From contig JAGWNX010000001.1 in assembly GCA_028872955.1 (NCBI GenBank), positions 1 through 64,000 of the forward strand: 64,000 bases of DNA. The letters are read 5' to 3'. Positions 1 through 9,556 of the stretch are shown in pieces. The translations under genes and the position numbers were made by a program. Positions within the stretch are counted from its first letter, which is position 1. Every line of letters begins with the position of its first letter. Source of the stretch: Acidobacteriota bacterium (GTDB taxonomy: Bacteria > Acidobacteriota > Terriglobia > Terriglobales > Acidobacteriaceae). The notes below the pieces were generated by a model. It worked only from the letters and a program-made list of their open reading frames with translations, was not told the DNA's origin and searched no databases.

Positions 1-2
1 GT

Positions 3-2729
3 CGTCCCAAAGGAGTGCAGATTCCGCACGGTGCCGTTGTCAATCTCCTGCTTGCGATGCAACGACTCCTGCAAACGGGCCACGGGGACGTCTTCCCCGC
101 ACTGGCCTCGTACGCCTTTGACATGTGCATTCCGGAGCTTTACCTGGCACTGGTCAGTGGCGGCACTACGTTGATCGCTCCACAGAACATGGCTGCCAAT
201 GGTGAAGAACTTGCCGAACTGCTCCTCCGCAAACGCGCTACGGTGGTGCATGCAACGCCTACCACGTGGCAGCTGCTGCTGCAGGCTGGCTTCAGCGGAG
301 CAGGTCTCAAGCGAGCGATTGGTGCAGAGCCCCTGCCTCTGGATCTCTGCACGCGACTCCTGCAGGCAGACCCCTCGCTCTATAACTTCTATGGACCAAC
401 CGAGACCACGGTGTGGTCTGCAGTGCATCACTTCACCCATCCTGGTGAGCCCGTTGTGCTGGGCAAGCCCCTGGCCAACACGCAGATCTACATTCTGGAT
501 GCGCACCTGCAGCCGCTGCCCATTGGGGTGCGCGGCGAGATCTACATCGGTGGCGATGGCGTCGCGCACGGCTATCTCAACCGACCCGAGCTAAGCGCCG
601 AACGCTTTCTTCCTGATCCGTTCAACCAACTGTCCGACCGGAGGATCTACCGCACCGGAGATCTAGGACGCTTCCTGGCTGACGGCAGCATCGAGTTTCT
701 GGGTCGCTCAGACTTCCAGATCAAGTTGCGTGGTTATCGCATCGAGCTCACCGAGATTGAAAATGTGATGAGCACCGAGCCGAACGTCCTGGAGTGCGCC
801 GTCGCACTCGCATCGCTTAGCGAGCATGACAAGCGACTGGTTGGCTACGTCGTCTATCGTCAACCCGCAGGCGATGCCCTGGAACAGGTCAAGCAGTGGG
901 CGCGTGAGCGTGTGCCGGAGTACATGGTGCCAACGGTTTGGGTAGAGTTGGAGCGGTTACCCCGCTCGCCCAACGGAAAGGTCAACCGAAACGCCCTTCC
1001 ACAGCCAGTAGTCGTGGCGACCGAACCGGGCTCAGCAGCCGCCATGCAGACGGAGATGGAGCAGCTCGTCGCCGACGTCTGGATCGAGGTGCTGCGTCTG
1101 CCATCCGTCCAACGCGACGACGACTTCTTTGCCCTGGGCGGACACTCGCTGCTGGCAACGCAAGTAGTCTCGCGACTGCGGGAGCGGCTCGACGTCAGCT
1201 TCCCGCTGCGATTGCTCTTTGAGTCGCCCGTGCTGCACGAGCTTGCGCAGCAGTTGCAGGGCCTGGCCGGACAGCCCGCACAGACCGGCATTGAACGTGC
1301 CGATCGCACTCGCCCCATCCCGCTCTCGTTTGCCCAACAAAGGCTGTGGTTCATGGACCAACTTGAACCCGAGAATCCGCTCTACAACGTTGCCTACGCC
1401 GCACGTTTGTATGGGCCGCTGCGGCTCGATCTGGTGGAGCGCAGTCTGCAGGAGATCGTGAAGCGGCACGAGTCACTGCGAACCACCTTCAGCGCGCATA
1501 ACGATGAACCCGTGCAGCAGATTCATCCCAGCATCGAGCTTCCGTTTCAGGTGACGGATCTCACGATGCTCCCGGAGGAAGATCGTTTAGAGCAGGCTCG
1601 TGCACTGGCACGTGCTGCGGTCCGCACACCGTTTCAACTCAGCCGAGGGCCGCTCATCCGCGTTCACCTGTTCCATCTGGCTGAGGAGGAGAATGCTCTC
1701 GTCATCAATACCCATCACATCATCAGTGATCGCTGGTCACTGGGTGTCCTCAGCAGAGAGCTCGTGGCGCTCTACACGGCAATGGAAGAGGGGTTGCCCT
1801 CGCCACTTCCAGAGCTGACCATCCAGTACGCCGACTTCAGCGTCTGGCAGCGGGAACGACTGAGTGGGGCCATGCTGGAGTCTGAGCTTGCCTACTGGCG
1901 GCATGCGCTCGCTGGAGCTCCCTTCCAGCTTCGCCTACCCTATGACTTCGCCCGTCAACAGAACGACGCAAGCTGGGGTGTCTTCTATCGCGATGAACTG
2001 GCGCACGACCTGGCACCGCAGCTTCGCACACTGAGCCGCGACAACGGCGCAACCTTCTACATGACGTTGCTGGCGGCATTCTATGTGTTGCTTGGCGCGG
2101 CTTCCAATCAGGACGAGATGTTGGTTGGCACGGACCTGGCTAATCGGACTGAGGTTGCGCTGGAGTCCTTGATCGGATTCTTCGTCAACCTGCTCCCGAT
2201 GCGAGCACGCCTGCAACCAGAGCAGACATTCACACAATTCCTTGCGCAGGTGCGAGCGACTGCGATCGATGCCTTTGCCCACCAGGAGATGCCCTTTGAC
2301 CGCCTGGTTGAGGAGTTGCAACCGGAGCGGAGTAGCGGGCAACATCCCCTGGTGCAGGTCCTGTTCGTGATGCAGAACACACCCGACATTCACATCGACT
2401 TTGGTTCAATCCGCATGGGCCCCCTCGGAGTAACCAGTTCCTCGCGGTTCGATCTGGTGCTCTTCCTCAACAATCCGGATGGCGAGCCGAATGCGACCTG
2501 GCTCTACAATCCCAGCCTCTTCAAGCAATCCACGATTGAGAAGCTGGCCCGCACGTATCAGCAGATCCTTCGCGCCATCTGTGAGCAGCCCGAGGCCACA
2601 ATTCGCAACTTGCTCTCGCACGCAGGCCGTGTCGCCGCGGAAGGTCGTGCCGACGAACTGAAGGACTATCAAAGCGCAGGTATCCGCAAGCTGAAAGAGA
2701 TGCGCCGCAAAGCTACGCCCGCCTCGTAA
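3..2729 (+). CDS. Non-ribosomal peptide synthetase, 5'-truncated (A-PCP-C)
   Basis: This is the C-terminal part of an NRPS. The window opens inside the adenylation domain: the frame is open to the left edge and begins within core motif A3 (RPKGV). The GTG at 15 is therefore an internal codon, and numbering here counts from it. Domains in order are the rest of the A domain (about 1-335; YGPTETT near 124, NGKVNRNALP near 325), a carrier domain (about 345-415; GGHSL with phosphopantetheine Ser378) and a condensation domain (about 430-860) with motif HHIISDRW (His567, His568, Asp572; the usual Gly after Asp is Arg). A charged tail with RKLKEMRRKA follows. There is no thioesterase. The specificity code read by eye is D-M-P-H-A-G-F-V-W-K, which I cannot assign to an amino acid. 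The next NRPS starts 29 bases downstream, so the two are almost certainly co-transcribed and the terminal C domain should feed the A-PCP of that protein. Confidence 0.95.
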   Translation, partial: RPKGVQIPHGAVVNLLLAMQRLLQTGHGDVFPALASYAFDMCIPELYLALVSGGTTLIAPQNMAANGEELAELLLRKRATVVHATPTTWQLLLQAGFSGAGLKRAIGAEPLPLDLCTRLLQADPSLYNFYGPTETTVWSAVHHFTHPGEPVVLGKPLANTQIYILDAHLQPLPIGVRGEIYIGGDGVAHGYLNRPELSAERFLPDPFNQLSDRRIYRTGDLGRFLADGSIEFLGRSDFQIKLRGYRIELTEIENVMSTEPNVLECAVALASLSEHDKRLVGYVVYRQPAGDALEQVKQWARERVPEYMVPTVWVELERLPRSPNGKVNRNALPQPVVVATEPGSAAAMQTEMEQLVADVWIEVLRLPSVQRDDDFFALGGHSLLATQVVSRLRERLDVSFPLRLLFESPVLHELAQQLQGLAGQPAQTGIERADRTRPIPLSFAQQRLWFMDQLEPENPLYNVAYAARLYGPLRLDLVERSLQEIVKRHESLRTTFSAHNDEPVQQIHPSIELPFQVTDLTMLPEEDRLEQARALARAAVRTPFQLSRGPLIRVHLFHLAEEENALVINTHHIISDRWSLGVLSRELVALYTAMEEGLPSPLPELTIQYADFSVWQRERLSGAMLESELAYWRHALAGAPFQLRLPYDFARQQNDASWGVFYRDELAHDLAPQLRTLSRDNGATFYMTLLAAFYVLLGAASNQDEMLVGTDLANRTEVALESLIGFFVNLLPMRARLQPEQTFTQFLAQVRATAIDAFAHQEMPFDRLVEELQPERSSGQHPLVQVLFVMQNTPDIHIDFGSIRMGPLGVTSSSRFDLVLFLNNPDGEPNATWLYNPSLFKQSTIEKLARTYQQILRAICEQPEATIRNLLSHAGRVAAEGRADELKDYQSAGIRKLKEMRRKATPAS

Positions 2730-2758
2730 GGCTGGCAAACGAATGGGAGCAAACGAGA

Positions 2759-5700
2759 ATGACTGAATCTACCGCAGTGTTTCATCTGGCAGCAGCGCAA
2801 GAGGCCATCTGGCTGCAGCAACGCGAGCCCTGGCTGCTGACTCAGATTGCGATTCGCATCGATGGCGCACTGAACAAGCCGAGACTGGTGAGCGCCTTGA
2901 ATCACTGCGTCGCAACGCATGAGATTCTCCGCACCGCCTACGTTCGCCAGCCGGGCATTGCGGTGCCCTTTCAGAGCATCCTTCCAGCGTGTGCGCCGCT
3001 GGTGGTGGAGCGAGAGACGACCATGCCGCTGCAGGACCTGCTCCAGCAGGAACAGGAGCTCGCTGCCAGCACGCTCGACCTGCAGGCAGGCCCACTGCTG
3101 CGCGTAGCCATCGTCACCACAGCGGCGGATCCCCACACGCTGGTGATTACGACGCCCTCCCTCACCTCAGATACCACGGGGCTCACGCTGCTGGTCTCTG
3201 CCGTCGCGCGGCAGTACAGCAACCACGCAACGGATGCGGAGGAAGAGATTCTGCAGTATGCCGACATCGCGCAGTGGCAAAAGGACATGCTGGCTGAAGA
3301 AGAGGCAGCTCCCTGCCGCGACTTCTGGACGCAGTACTATCGGCGCTTAGAGACCGCCTCCGACTTCAAGTTGCCGCTGCAGCGCAGGCAAGCCTCTTCG
3401 CAACAACACCGTCTACAACTCCCGGTGTCTCTTCCAGCTGAGGTTCAACATGGCCTGAGCTCGCTTGCCGCGCTTTGCAATACATCGATCGCCACGGTGA
3501 GCACAGCACTTTGGGGCCTCACCCTTCTACGCCTCGGCGGCGGCACCGAGATGCTGGTAGGCTGCCTTAGCAACGGGCGTCATCTCGAAGAGCTGCAGGA
3601 TGCTTTTGGCCGTCTTGATCGCATGCTGCCACTTCAGCTCTCTTACGTCCCTTCAGAGCCCACGACGGAGTTTTTGCGTCACACGGCGGCGCTGCGGCAG
3701 GACCTGGAACAGTGGCAGGATGGATTTCTCTGGACAGACTTTGTTGCTTCCAGCAAAACGCAGTCAGACGGGCTACAAACCAGCGTGGCATGGAACACGC
3801 TACCCACATCCCCTGCCTTCGGCGACTCGCCTGGAACCTTCCTGGCCGCAGAGTCACACACGGACATGCTGCCGCTGCAGCTTTGTGCGACACAGGCAGG
3901 AGCGAACCTCTCGCTGTCCATCAACTTTGACTCAGCGTTCTGGAGCAACGTGGCTGCAGAGCAGATTGCCGCCAGCTTTGGCTCCGTCCTCGCCGCCGCG
4001 TGCAGCAACCCCCAGTGCGCCGTGGGCCACCTGCCACTCCTTACCGAGTCACAGACGATGGCAGTCCTCGCCGCCGGGAAAGGTCCTCAGACCCCGCCGC
4101 AGGACCACTGCATCCACGCCCTGTTTGAACATCAGGCAGAGACTCATCCAGATCGCACTGCGGTACGCTGTGAAGACGTAAGTTACACCTACGCAGAGTT
4201 GAATCGCTATGCCAACCGCATTGCTCATCGCCTGCGTGCGCTCGGTGTTGGCCCTGGCAAAGGAGTTGGCATCGCGATTGATCGCTCTGCCGATCTGATC
4301 GCGGCGCTTCTCGGCGTGCTGAAGGCAGGCGGCATGTACATCCCACTCGGGGTTGACGTGCCCAGGGCGCGCCTGGAGCAGCAACTTCATCAGGTCGAGG
4401 TGTTGCTACTGGAGGAGCGCCTGCGAGCTGCCATGCCCGCACTCCCGCACACACTGGCGATTGACAGCGAGGCATGGGATGCCGCGCCAGACCACAATCC
4501 AGTTCCGCTCGCGCAGCCAGAGGATCTGGCGTACGTGCTCTACACCTCTGGCTCCACCGGCACACCCAAGGGAGTAGCCGTTCGTCATCGCAATCTCGTC
4601 AACTACAGTACGTTCATCGTCGAGAAGCTTGCGCTCGCCAGCCATGCGGATGGGCTGCAATTTGCCACGGTCTCTACCATCACGGCCGACCTTGGGAATA
4701 CGTGTCTCTTTCCGTCCCTCATCTCGGGCAGCTGCCTGCATGTCCTTACCTACGACCGCACCACCGATGCTGCTCTGTATGCGGAGTACGTTCGACGCTA
4801 TCCAATCGACGTCTTGAAGATTGTGCCTTCTCACCTGCGGGCCCTGCTGCAGGCAGACGAAGCTCAAGCCGTTCTGCCACGTCGGTTTCTTATCCTGGGC
4901 GGCGAAGCGCTGCATTGGGAGCTGCTCCACGAGATTCAGGCCCTGCACGGCAGCTGTACTGTTCTGAATCACTACGGTCCTACAGAGACAACCGTCGGCT
5001 CGCTGGCCTGCATTGTCGATGACGTCCGTCACCATGAGCAGGACACAGCGACAGTGCCCATCGGCTTTGCCATCGCCAACACTCAGCTGTATGTGCTGGA
5101 CGCACAGCGTCAGCTGGTGCCAAATGGTGTCAGCGGCGAACTATACGTCGGCGGCGCCGGTGTTACGGCAGGCTATTGGAACGATGCGTCACGCACGGCC
5201 GAGCGTTTCGTGCCGGATCCCTTCTGCCCCGGAGCAACCCTGTACCGCACGGGCGATCTGGTTCGTCGTCTGTCCGACGGCGCGATCGAGTTTCTCGGGA
5301 GGTCTGATGACCAGCTGAAGATTCGCGGCTTCCGCGTAGAGCCGGGCGAAGTAGAAGCCTCGCTCAACGCCCACGAAGGGGTGCAACAGGCTATTGTTGT
5401 GGCGCGCGAAGACCGAAGCGGCGAGAAGCAACTGGTTGCCTACGTCGTACTGCAGCGCGACAGCAAAGCGAATGCAGACACGCTGCGCAGCTACCTGCAG
5501 GAGCGGCTGCCAGCGCACATGGTGCCTTCCGCGATTGTGCTGTTGCCCCGCATGCCGCTCAATGCAAACGGCAAGGTAGATCGCAAAGCTCTGCCTGCAC
5601 CGGAGCACACACCTGCACGCGCCCTGGTGCCACCATCCAGCGCCACAGAGGTGGCCATTCATGCGATCTGGGCAGAGGTGCTGCGTCGCGAGCGAGTAAG

Positions 5701-7324
5701 CGTACTGGATAACTTCTTCGACCTTGGCGGTCACTCGCTCATGGCAACGCAGGTCATCTCGCGCATGCGCCGCGCGCTGCAGGTCGACCTGCCACTGCGT
5801 CTGATATTTGAAGAGCCAACCATTCGTGCCATTGCCTTGGTTGCCGATCGGCATAAGTCACCAACGACGGAGTTGCCGCCCCTTGTAGCCGTGGAGCGCA
5901 CCGGCCCGCTGCCACTCTCGTTCGCACAGCAGCGCCTTTGGCTGATGGATCAGATGGAGCCGAACAATCCGCTCTACAACATCCCGCGCCGTGTGCGGAT
6001 GCGCGGTGCACTGGACATTGCGGCGCTCCAGTATGCGCTCGACACTATCGCGGCGCGGCACGAGGCATTACGCACCCGCTTTGTCGCCGTGCAAGGCGAA
6101 GCTGTACAGGTGATTGACGCACCGACTTCCCTGACGATCAGCATCGATGACCTGAGCGCCGCTGCCGACGCCTTGCAGGAAGCGCGATCCATTGCAACAG
6201 CAGAGGCGGTCGTTCCCTTCTCGCTTGCGGAAGGCCCCTTGTTACGCGCCAGACTGCTGCGCCTGGCGAGTGACGACCACATCTTCCTGCTGACCATGCA
6301 CCACATCGTGAGCGACGCCTGGTCGGCCGGTGTCTTTCTGCAGGAGCTTAGTGAGCTGTACGACGCGAAACGCAGCGGCCGCAACACGGAGCTGCCGGAG
6401 TTGTCGATCCAATATGCGGATTACGCAGCCTGGCAACGCAAGGTGCTGGATGGGGAACGCCTCACGCAGCAGCTTCGTTACTGGCAGGATCAACTCCGCG
6501 GCGCACCGGCGCTGTTGAACCTGCCCGGGGATCGACCTCGCCCAGCCCAGCAGACGTATCGTGGTGGACACGAAACAATCGTCTTCCCGGGCGAAGTCGC
6601 CTCGGCACTTCGCACACTCGCGCTCGAGACTGGCACCACTCTCTTCATGACCATGCTGGCCGGCTTCCAGCTCATGCTCTCGCGCTACTCCAATCAGGAG
6701 CAGGTCGTTGTCGGCACTGACCTGGCCAACCGCACCACCACTGAGACCGAGCGGCTGATTGGCTTCTTCATCAACCTGCTGGCACTTCGTCTTGATCTGA
6801 GCGGGAACCCGACGTATCGCGAACTGCTGGATCGCACGCGCGAGGCCGCGCTGGGTGCCTACGCACATCAGGAGATGCCCTTCGAAAAGCTGGTTGAAGT
6901 GCTGCAACCAGAGCGCAGCCTGAGCCACCATCCATTGGTGCAGGTGCTCTTCGTCATGCAAAACCTGCCGCGCGTGCGTCGCGAGCTGAGCGGACTTACC
7001 CTGGAGCCGTTCGAACTGCCGATCACGCGTTCGAAGTTTGATCTGGCCGTCTTCGTAACCGATGGCGAGCAGGACCTGACCTGCCACTGGCTCTACAGCA
7101 CAGACCTCTTCGACGCTGCAACTATTCATCAGTTTGCGCGCAGCTTTCAGGCGCTGCTGCGCAATGCCGTGGCCCAGCCGGAGGCACGCATTCACACCAT
7201 CGAAATGATGACGACTGAGGAGAAGCAGCAGGCAGAGGAAGAGAAGAAGCGGAAGAAGCAGTCGCAGCTATCCAGACTGAAGAACGTTGCGCCAGTACCA
7301 GTCGCCGCTCCGCCGCAGGAGTAA
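2759..7324 (+). CDS. Non-ribosomal peptide synthetase (interface-like C*-A-PCP-C), predicted Asp
   Basis: A 1521-residue NRPS. An N-terminal condensation-superfamily domain (about 1-420) has Pro133-Ser134...Asp138 where HHxxxDG is expected, so the catalytic His is absent. It is followed by an adenylation domain (about 440-960; A3 TSGSTGTPKG near 597, A5 NHYGPTETT), a carrier domain (Ser993 in GGHSL) and a normal C domain (His1181, His1182, Asp1186). Aligning the A domain by eye gives the code D-L-T-K-I-G-H-V-G-K, almost the classical aspartate code (DLTKVGHIGK), so Asp is the likely substrate. A condensation-like domain without the active His just before an Asp-activating A domain fits the 'interface' domains of beta-hydroxy-Asp siderophore synthetases, which dock an Fe(II)/2-oxoglutarate hydroxylase; no such hydroxylase lies in this window. 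The protein ends in a Lys/Glu-rich tail (about 1487-1521) containing SRLKN. It has no thioesterase, and its stop lies 4 bases from the stop of the convergent Wzt gene. Confidence 0.95.
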   Translation: MTESTAVFHLAAAQEAIWLQQREPWLLTQIAIRIDGALNKPRLVSALNHCVATHEILRTAYVRQPGIAVPFQSILPACAPLVVERETTMPLQDLLQQEQELAASTLDLQAGPLLRVAIVTTAADPHTLVITTPSLTSDTTGLTLLVSAVARQYSNHATDAEEEILQYADIAQWQKDMLAEEEAAPCRDFWTQYYRRLETASDFKLPLQRRQASSQQHRLQLPVSLPAEVQHGLSSLAALCNTSIATVSTALWGLTLLRLGGGTEMLVGCLSNGRHLEELQDAFGRLDRMLPLQLSYVPSEPTTEFLRHTAALRQDLEQWQDGFLWTDFVASSKTQSDGLQTSVAWNTLPTSPAFGDSPGTFLAAESHTDMLPLQLCATQAGANLSLSINFDSAFWSNVAAEQIAASFGSVLAAACSNPQCAVGHLPLLTESQTMAVLAAGKGPQTPPQDHCIHALFEHQAETHPDRTAVRCEDVSYTYAELNRYANRIAHRLRALGVGPGKGVGIAIDRSADLIAALLGVLKAGGMYIPLGVDVPRARLEQQLHQVEVLLLEERLRAAMPALPHTLAIDSEAWDAAPDHNPVPLAQPEDLAYVLYTSGSTGTPKGVAVRHRNLVNYSTFIVEKLALASHADGLQFATVSTITADLGNTCLFPSLISGSCLHVLTYDRTTDAALYAEYVRRYPIDVLKIVPSHLRALLQADEAQAVLPRRFLILGGEALHWELLHEIQALHGSCTVLNHYGPTETTVGSLACIVDDVRHHEQDTATVPIGFAIANTQLYVLDAQRQLVPNGVSGELYVGGAGVTAGYWNDASRTAERFVPDPFCPGATLYRTGDLVRRLSDGAIEFLGRSDDQLKIRGFRVEPGEVEASLNAHEGVQQAIVVAREDRSGEKQLVAYVVLQRDSKANADTLRSYLQERLPAHMVPSAIVLLPRMPLNANGKVDRKALPAPEHTPARALVPPSSATEVAIHAIWAEVLRRERVSVLDNFFDLGGHSLMATQVISRMRRALQVDLPLRLIFEEPTIRAIALVADRHKSPTTELPPLVAVERTGPLPLSFAQQRLWLMDQMEPNNPLYNIPRRVRMRGALDIAALQYALDTIAARHEALRTRFVAVQGEAVQVIDAPTSLTISIDDLSAAADALQEARSIATAEAVVPFSLAEGPLLRARLLRLASDDHIFLLTMHHIVSDAWSAGVFLQELSELYDAKRSGRNTELPELSIQYADYAAWQRKVLDGERLTQQLRYWQDQLRGAPALLNLPGDRPRPAQQTYRGGHETIVFPGEVASALRTLALETGTTLFMTMLAGFQLMLSRYSNQEQVVVGTDLANRTTTETERLIGFFINLLALRLDLSGNPTYRELLDRTREAALGAYAHQEMPFEKLVEVLQPERSLSHHPLVQVLFVMQNLPRVRRELSGLTLEPFELPITRSKFDLAVFVTDGEQDLTCHWLYSTDLFDAATIHQFARSFQALLRNAVAQPEARIHTIEMMTTEEKQQAEEEKKRKKQSQLSRLKNVAPVPVAAPPQE

Positions 7325-7328
7325 GCAG

Positions 7329-8603
7329 CTAGTCGGTACTAAGTGTCCAGTGGTGGGGCAGCACCAACGCCCCATTCCACGGCACCTTTCCTGTGCCGTA
7401 GTAGTCTGACTCGATCACGCTCACGCGCATGGCCTCTTCAATGGAGTCGGCCTTCGCATTGCTGATGTCGAGCCACAAAAACGTGGTGTACTCCCCGGGC
7501 ACCAGCGTAAAACTGGGAATGGTGCAGGTAAACACCAGCGCCCCGGAGTGCTGGTCGCTGTCGCGCTCCGGCTCAAAGCAGCTGTGCGCGGTAAAGATGC
7601 GCTGGCCAAAGAGATTATTGAAGCCAATGCCGATGTTGAAGCTGTCCGTCGGCCGGGGCAACTCAAAGTGGATGCGAATCTTGAGTGCCGCGCCGATGGT
7701 CAGTCCCTCCGTCAGCGGACGATCCCCATCCGTGTACAGCTCAGCGCGCTTCAGCAGCTTGCCCAGGGGCGATTTGCGATGCTGTGTTTCCTCAAACTCA
7801 ACGACATTCTCATTCGTCCCACTGCCCGCCGACGCCGAAGAGAGATAGTACTGCACGGCCTCCTTGGCGCTGCCGTCGAAGACCTTGGTCCCCTTCTTCA
7901 ACACCAGACCCCGGCTGCACAGGTTCTCTACCGCTGCCATGTTGTGCGATACGAAAAGTACGGTGCGGCCACTATGGCTCACCTCGCTCATCTTGCCCAG
8001 ACACTTCTTCTGGAAGGCCATATCGCCCACGGCCAACACCTCATCCACAATGAGGATCTCGGGGTTCAGATGTGCTGCCACCGCGAAGGCAAGCCGAACA
8101 TACATGCCGCTGGAGTAGCGCTTCACCGGCGTATCCAGAAACTGCTCCACCTCGGCGAAGGCGACGATCTCGTCAAACCGCGCAGCAATCTCCGCCTTGC
8201 GCATGCCCAGCGTTGCACCGTTCAGAAAGATGTTCTCGCGTCCGGTCAGCTCAGGATGAAACCCTGTACCAACCTCCAACAGGCTGGCGATGCGTCCGCG
8301 TACATGGATGGTGCCGCGTGTGGGATTGGTGATGCGGGCCAGCACTTTCAGCAAGGTACTCTTACCTGCGCCATTGCCACCCACCACGCCCACCACTTCG
8401 CCTTCAGCGATGTCGAAGCTCACGTCATTCAACGCCCAGAACTCATGAACTTGGGCACGAGCCGCCGAGGCTGAGCCGTCCAGCATGCGCATGGGGGCGC
8501 GTAGCTTGCGCGAGATCAGCTCACGCAGCGTCTCGGAGTGATACTGCTGACGACCGATCAGATACTGCTTGGAGAGATTTCTGACTTCAATTATCGATGC
8601 CAT
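7329..8603 (-). CDS. wzt: Polysaccharide ABC exporter ATPase, Wzt/TagH type, with C-terminal glycan-binding domain
   Basis: ATPase subunit of an ABC-2 exporter that moves undecaprenyl-linked O-antigen or exopolysaccharide across the inner membrane. Walker A GGNGAGKST is at residues 75-83, the signature YSSGM near 163, Walker B ILIVDEV near 185 and the switch region FVSHN near 218. The N-terminal 240 residues form the nucleotide-binding domain. Residues about 270-424 match in position and length the beta-sandwich of Wzt proteins that recognises the glycan terminus and couples export to chain-end modification; this assignment rests on length and architecture. The start is the ATG one base after the permease stop, so the two subunits are translationally linked. 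The gene is last in the minus-strand glycan group and converges on the NRPS gene. Confidence 0.93.
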   Translation of the reverse strand: MASIIEVRNLSKQYLIGRQQYHSETLRELISRKLRAPMRMLDGSASAARAQVHEFWALNDVSFDIAEGEVVGVVGGNGAGKSTLLKVLARITNPTRGTIHVRGRIASLLEVGTGFHPELTGRENIFLNGATLGMRKAEIAARFDEIVAFAEVEQFLDTPVKRYSSGMYVRLAFAVAAHLNPEILIVDEVLAVGDMAFQKKCLGKMSEVSHSGRTVLFVSHNMAAVENLCSRGLVLKKGTKVFDGSAKEAVQYYLSSASAGSGTNENVVEFEETQHRKSPLGKLLKRAELYTDGDRPLTEGLTIGAALKIRIHFELPRPTDSFNIGIGFNNLFGQRIFTAHSCFEPERDSDQHSGALVFTCTIPSFTLVPGEYTTFLWLDISNAKADSIEEAMRVSVIESDYYGTGKVPWNGALVLPHHWTLSTD

Positions 8604-8604
8604 A

Positions 8605-9429
8605 TCAGATCACATCCGCAAACACGCTCTCCATCCGTCGGAAGAGCAGCAGGCCAACAAAGAACAGAACACAGCTGACACCAAGCGAGAGGCCCATCAA
8701 AGACCACGACGCAGGGCTGCCCAGCAACGCGTGACGAAAACCAACCACGACACCAGCCATCGGATTCAGCCCGATCAGCACCTGCCAGCGCGCCGGAATA
8801 TAGTGAATTGGGTAGATGACCGGCGTGGCGAAGATCCCCATCTGAAGCAGAAACGGGACCGCATACTTCACATCGCGAAAGCTGACGTTGACCGCCGACA
8901 AGATCAGGCCGGCGCCGGCTGAGGCCATCAGCGCGCCCAGGATGAAGATCGGCAGTTCGAGCACGTTCCAGGTCAACGGCCAGTGATAGTAGAGCATCAG
9001 CACGCCCAGCAGCAGCAGGCTCAACAGCATGTCCATCAGGAAGGCGCCGATGGCACCCAGCGGGATGAAGAACCTCGGGAAGTAGACCTTCGACACCAGC
9101 TGCTGGTTGCTGATCAGGCTGTTGCTCGATTGCGAGACTGAGGTGGAGAAGAAGTTCCAGGCCGCGACCCCGGCGAAGGCAAACAGCGGGTAGGGCGCGC
9201 CATCACTGTTCATGCCCGCAAGGCGGTGGAAGATGAAGGTAAACACGAGCATGGCGATGAGCGGCTGTAGCAGTGCCCACAGGCCGCCCAGCAGCGTCTG
9301 ACGGTACCGGATCTTAATATCGCGCCAAACCAGGAAGACAAGCAGTTCGCGGTACAGCAGCACTTCGTTGAAGTCGATGGGCTGCCAACCCTTGCGGGGC
9401 TGAATCGTCAGTTCAAAGTGAGACTTCAT
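8605..9429 (-). CDS. wzm: Polysaccharide ABC exporter permease, Wzm/TagG type
   Basis: A 274-residue ABC-2 type permease with about six membrane segments and the conserved early motif VFLVWRDIKIRYRQTLLGGLW, typical of Wzm/TagG/RfbA, including the DIKxRY element before the first helix. It pairs with the adjacent Wzt ATPase to export a lipid-linked polysaccharide. The N-terminus (MKSHFELTIQPRKGW) is the usual cytoplasmic lead of the family. A 127-base gap separates it from the upstream CAP-domain gene. In that gap I see an AT-rich CATAAT about 66 bases before the start but no convincing -35, so a local promoter is possible but unproven. Confidence 0.93.
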   Translation of the reverse strand: MKSHFELTIQPRKGWQPIDFNEVLLYRELLVFLVWRDIKIRYRQTLLGGLWALLQPLIAMLVFTFIFHRLAGMNSDGAPYPLFAFAGVAAWNFFSTSVSQSSNSLISNQQLVSKVYFPRFFIPLGAIGAFLMDMLLSLLLLGVLMLYYHWPLTWNVLELPIFILGALMASAGAGLILSAVNVSFRDVKYAVPFLLQMGIFATPVIYPIHYIPARWQVLIGLNPMAGVVVGFRHALLGSPASWSLMGLSLGVSCVLFFVGLLLFRRMESVFADVI

Positions 9430-9556
9430 GGGCTCTCTGGATCCTGCGGCAATCGACGCCTTGCCTCAGCAGGGCTCCCACTTATTATGCTTGGATTGGA
9501 GCGGAAATAGCGAAGCACTTCAGGGGAACGACCGTACCCCCTTGGTGGTAGTGCTG

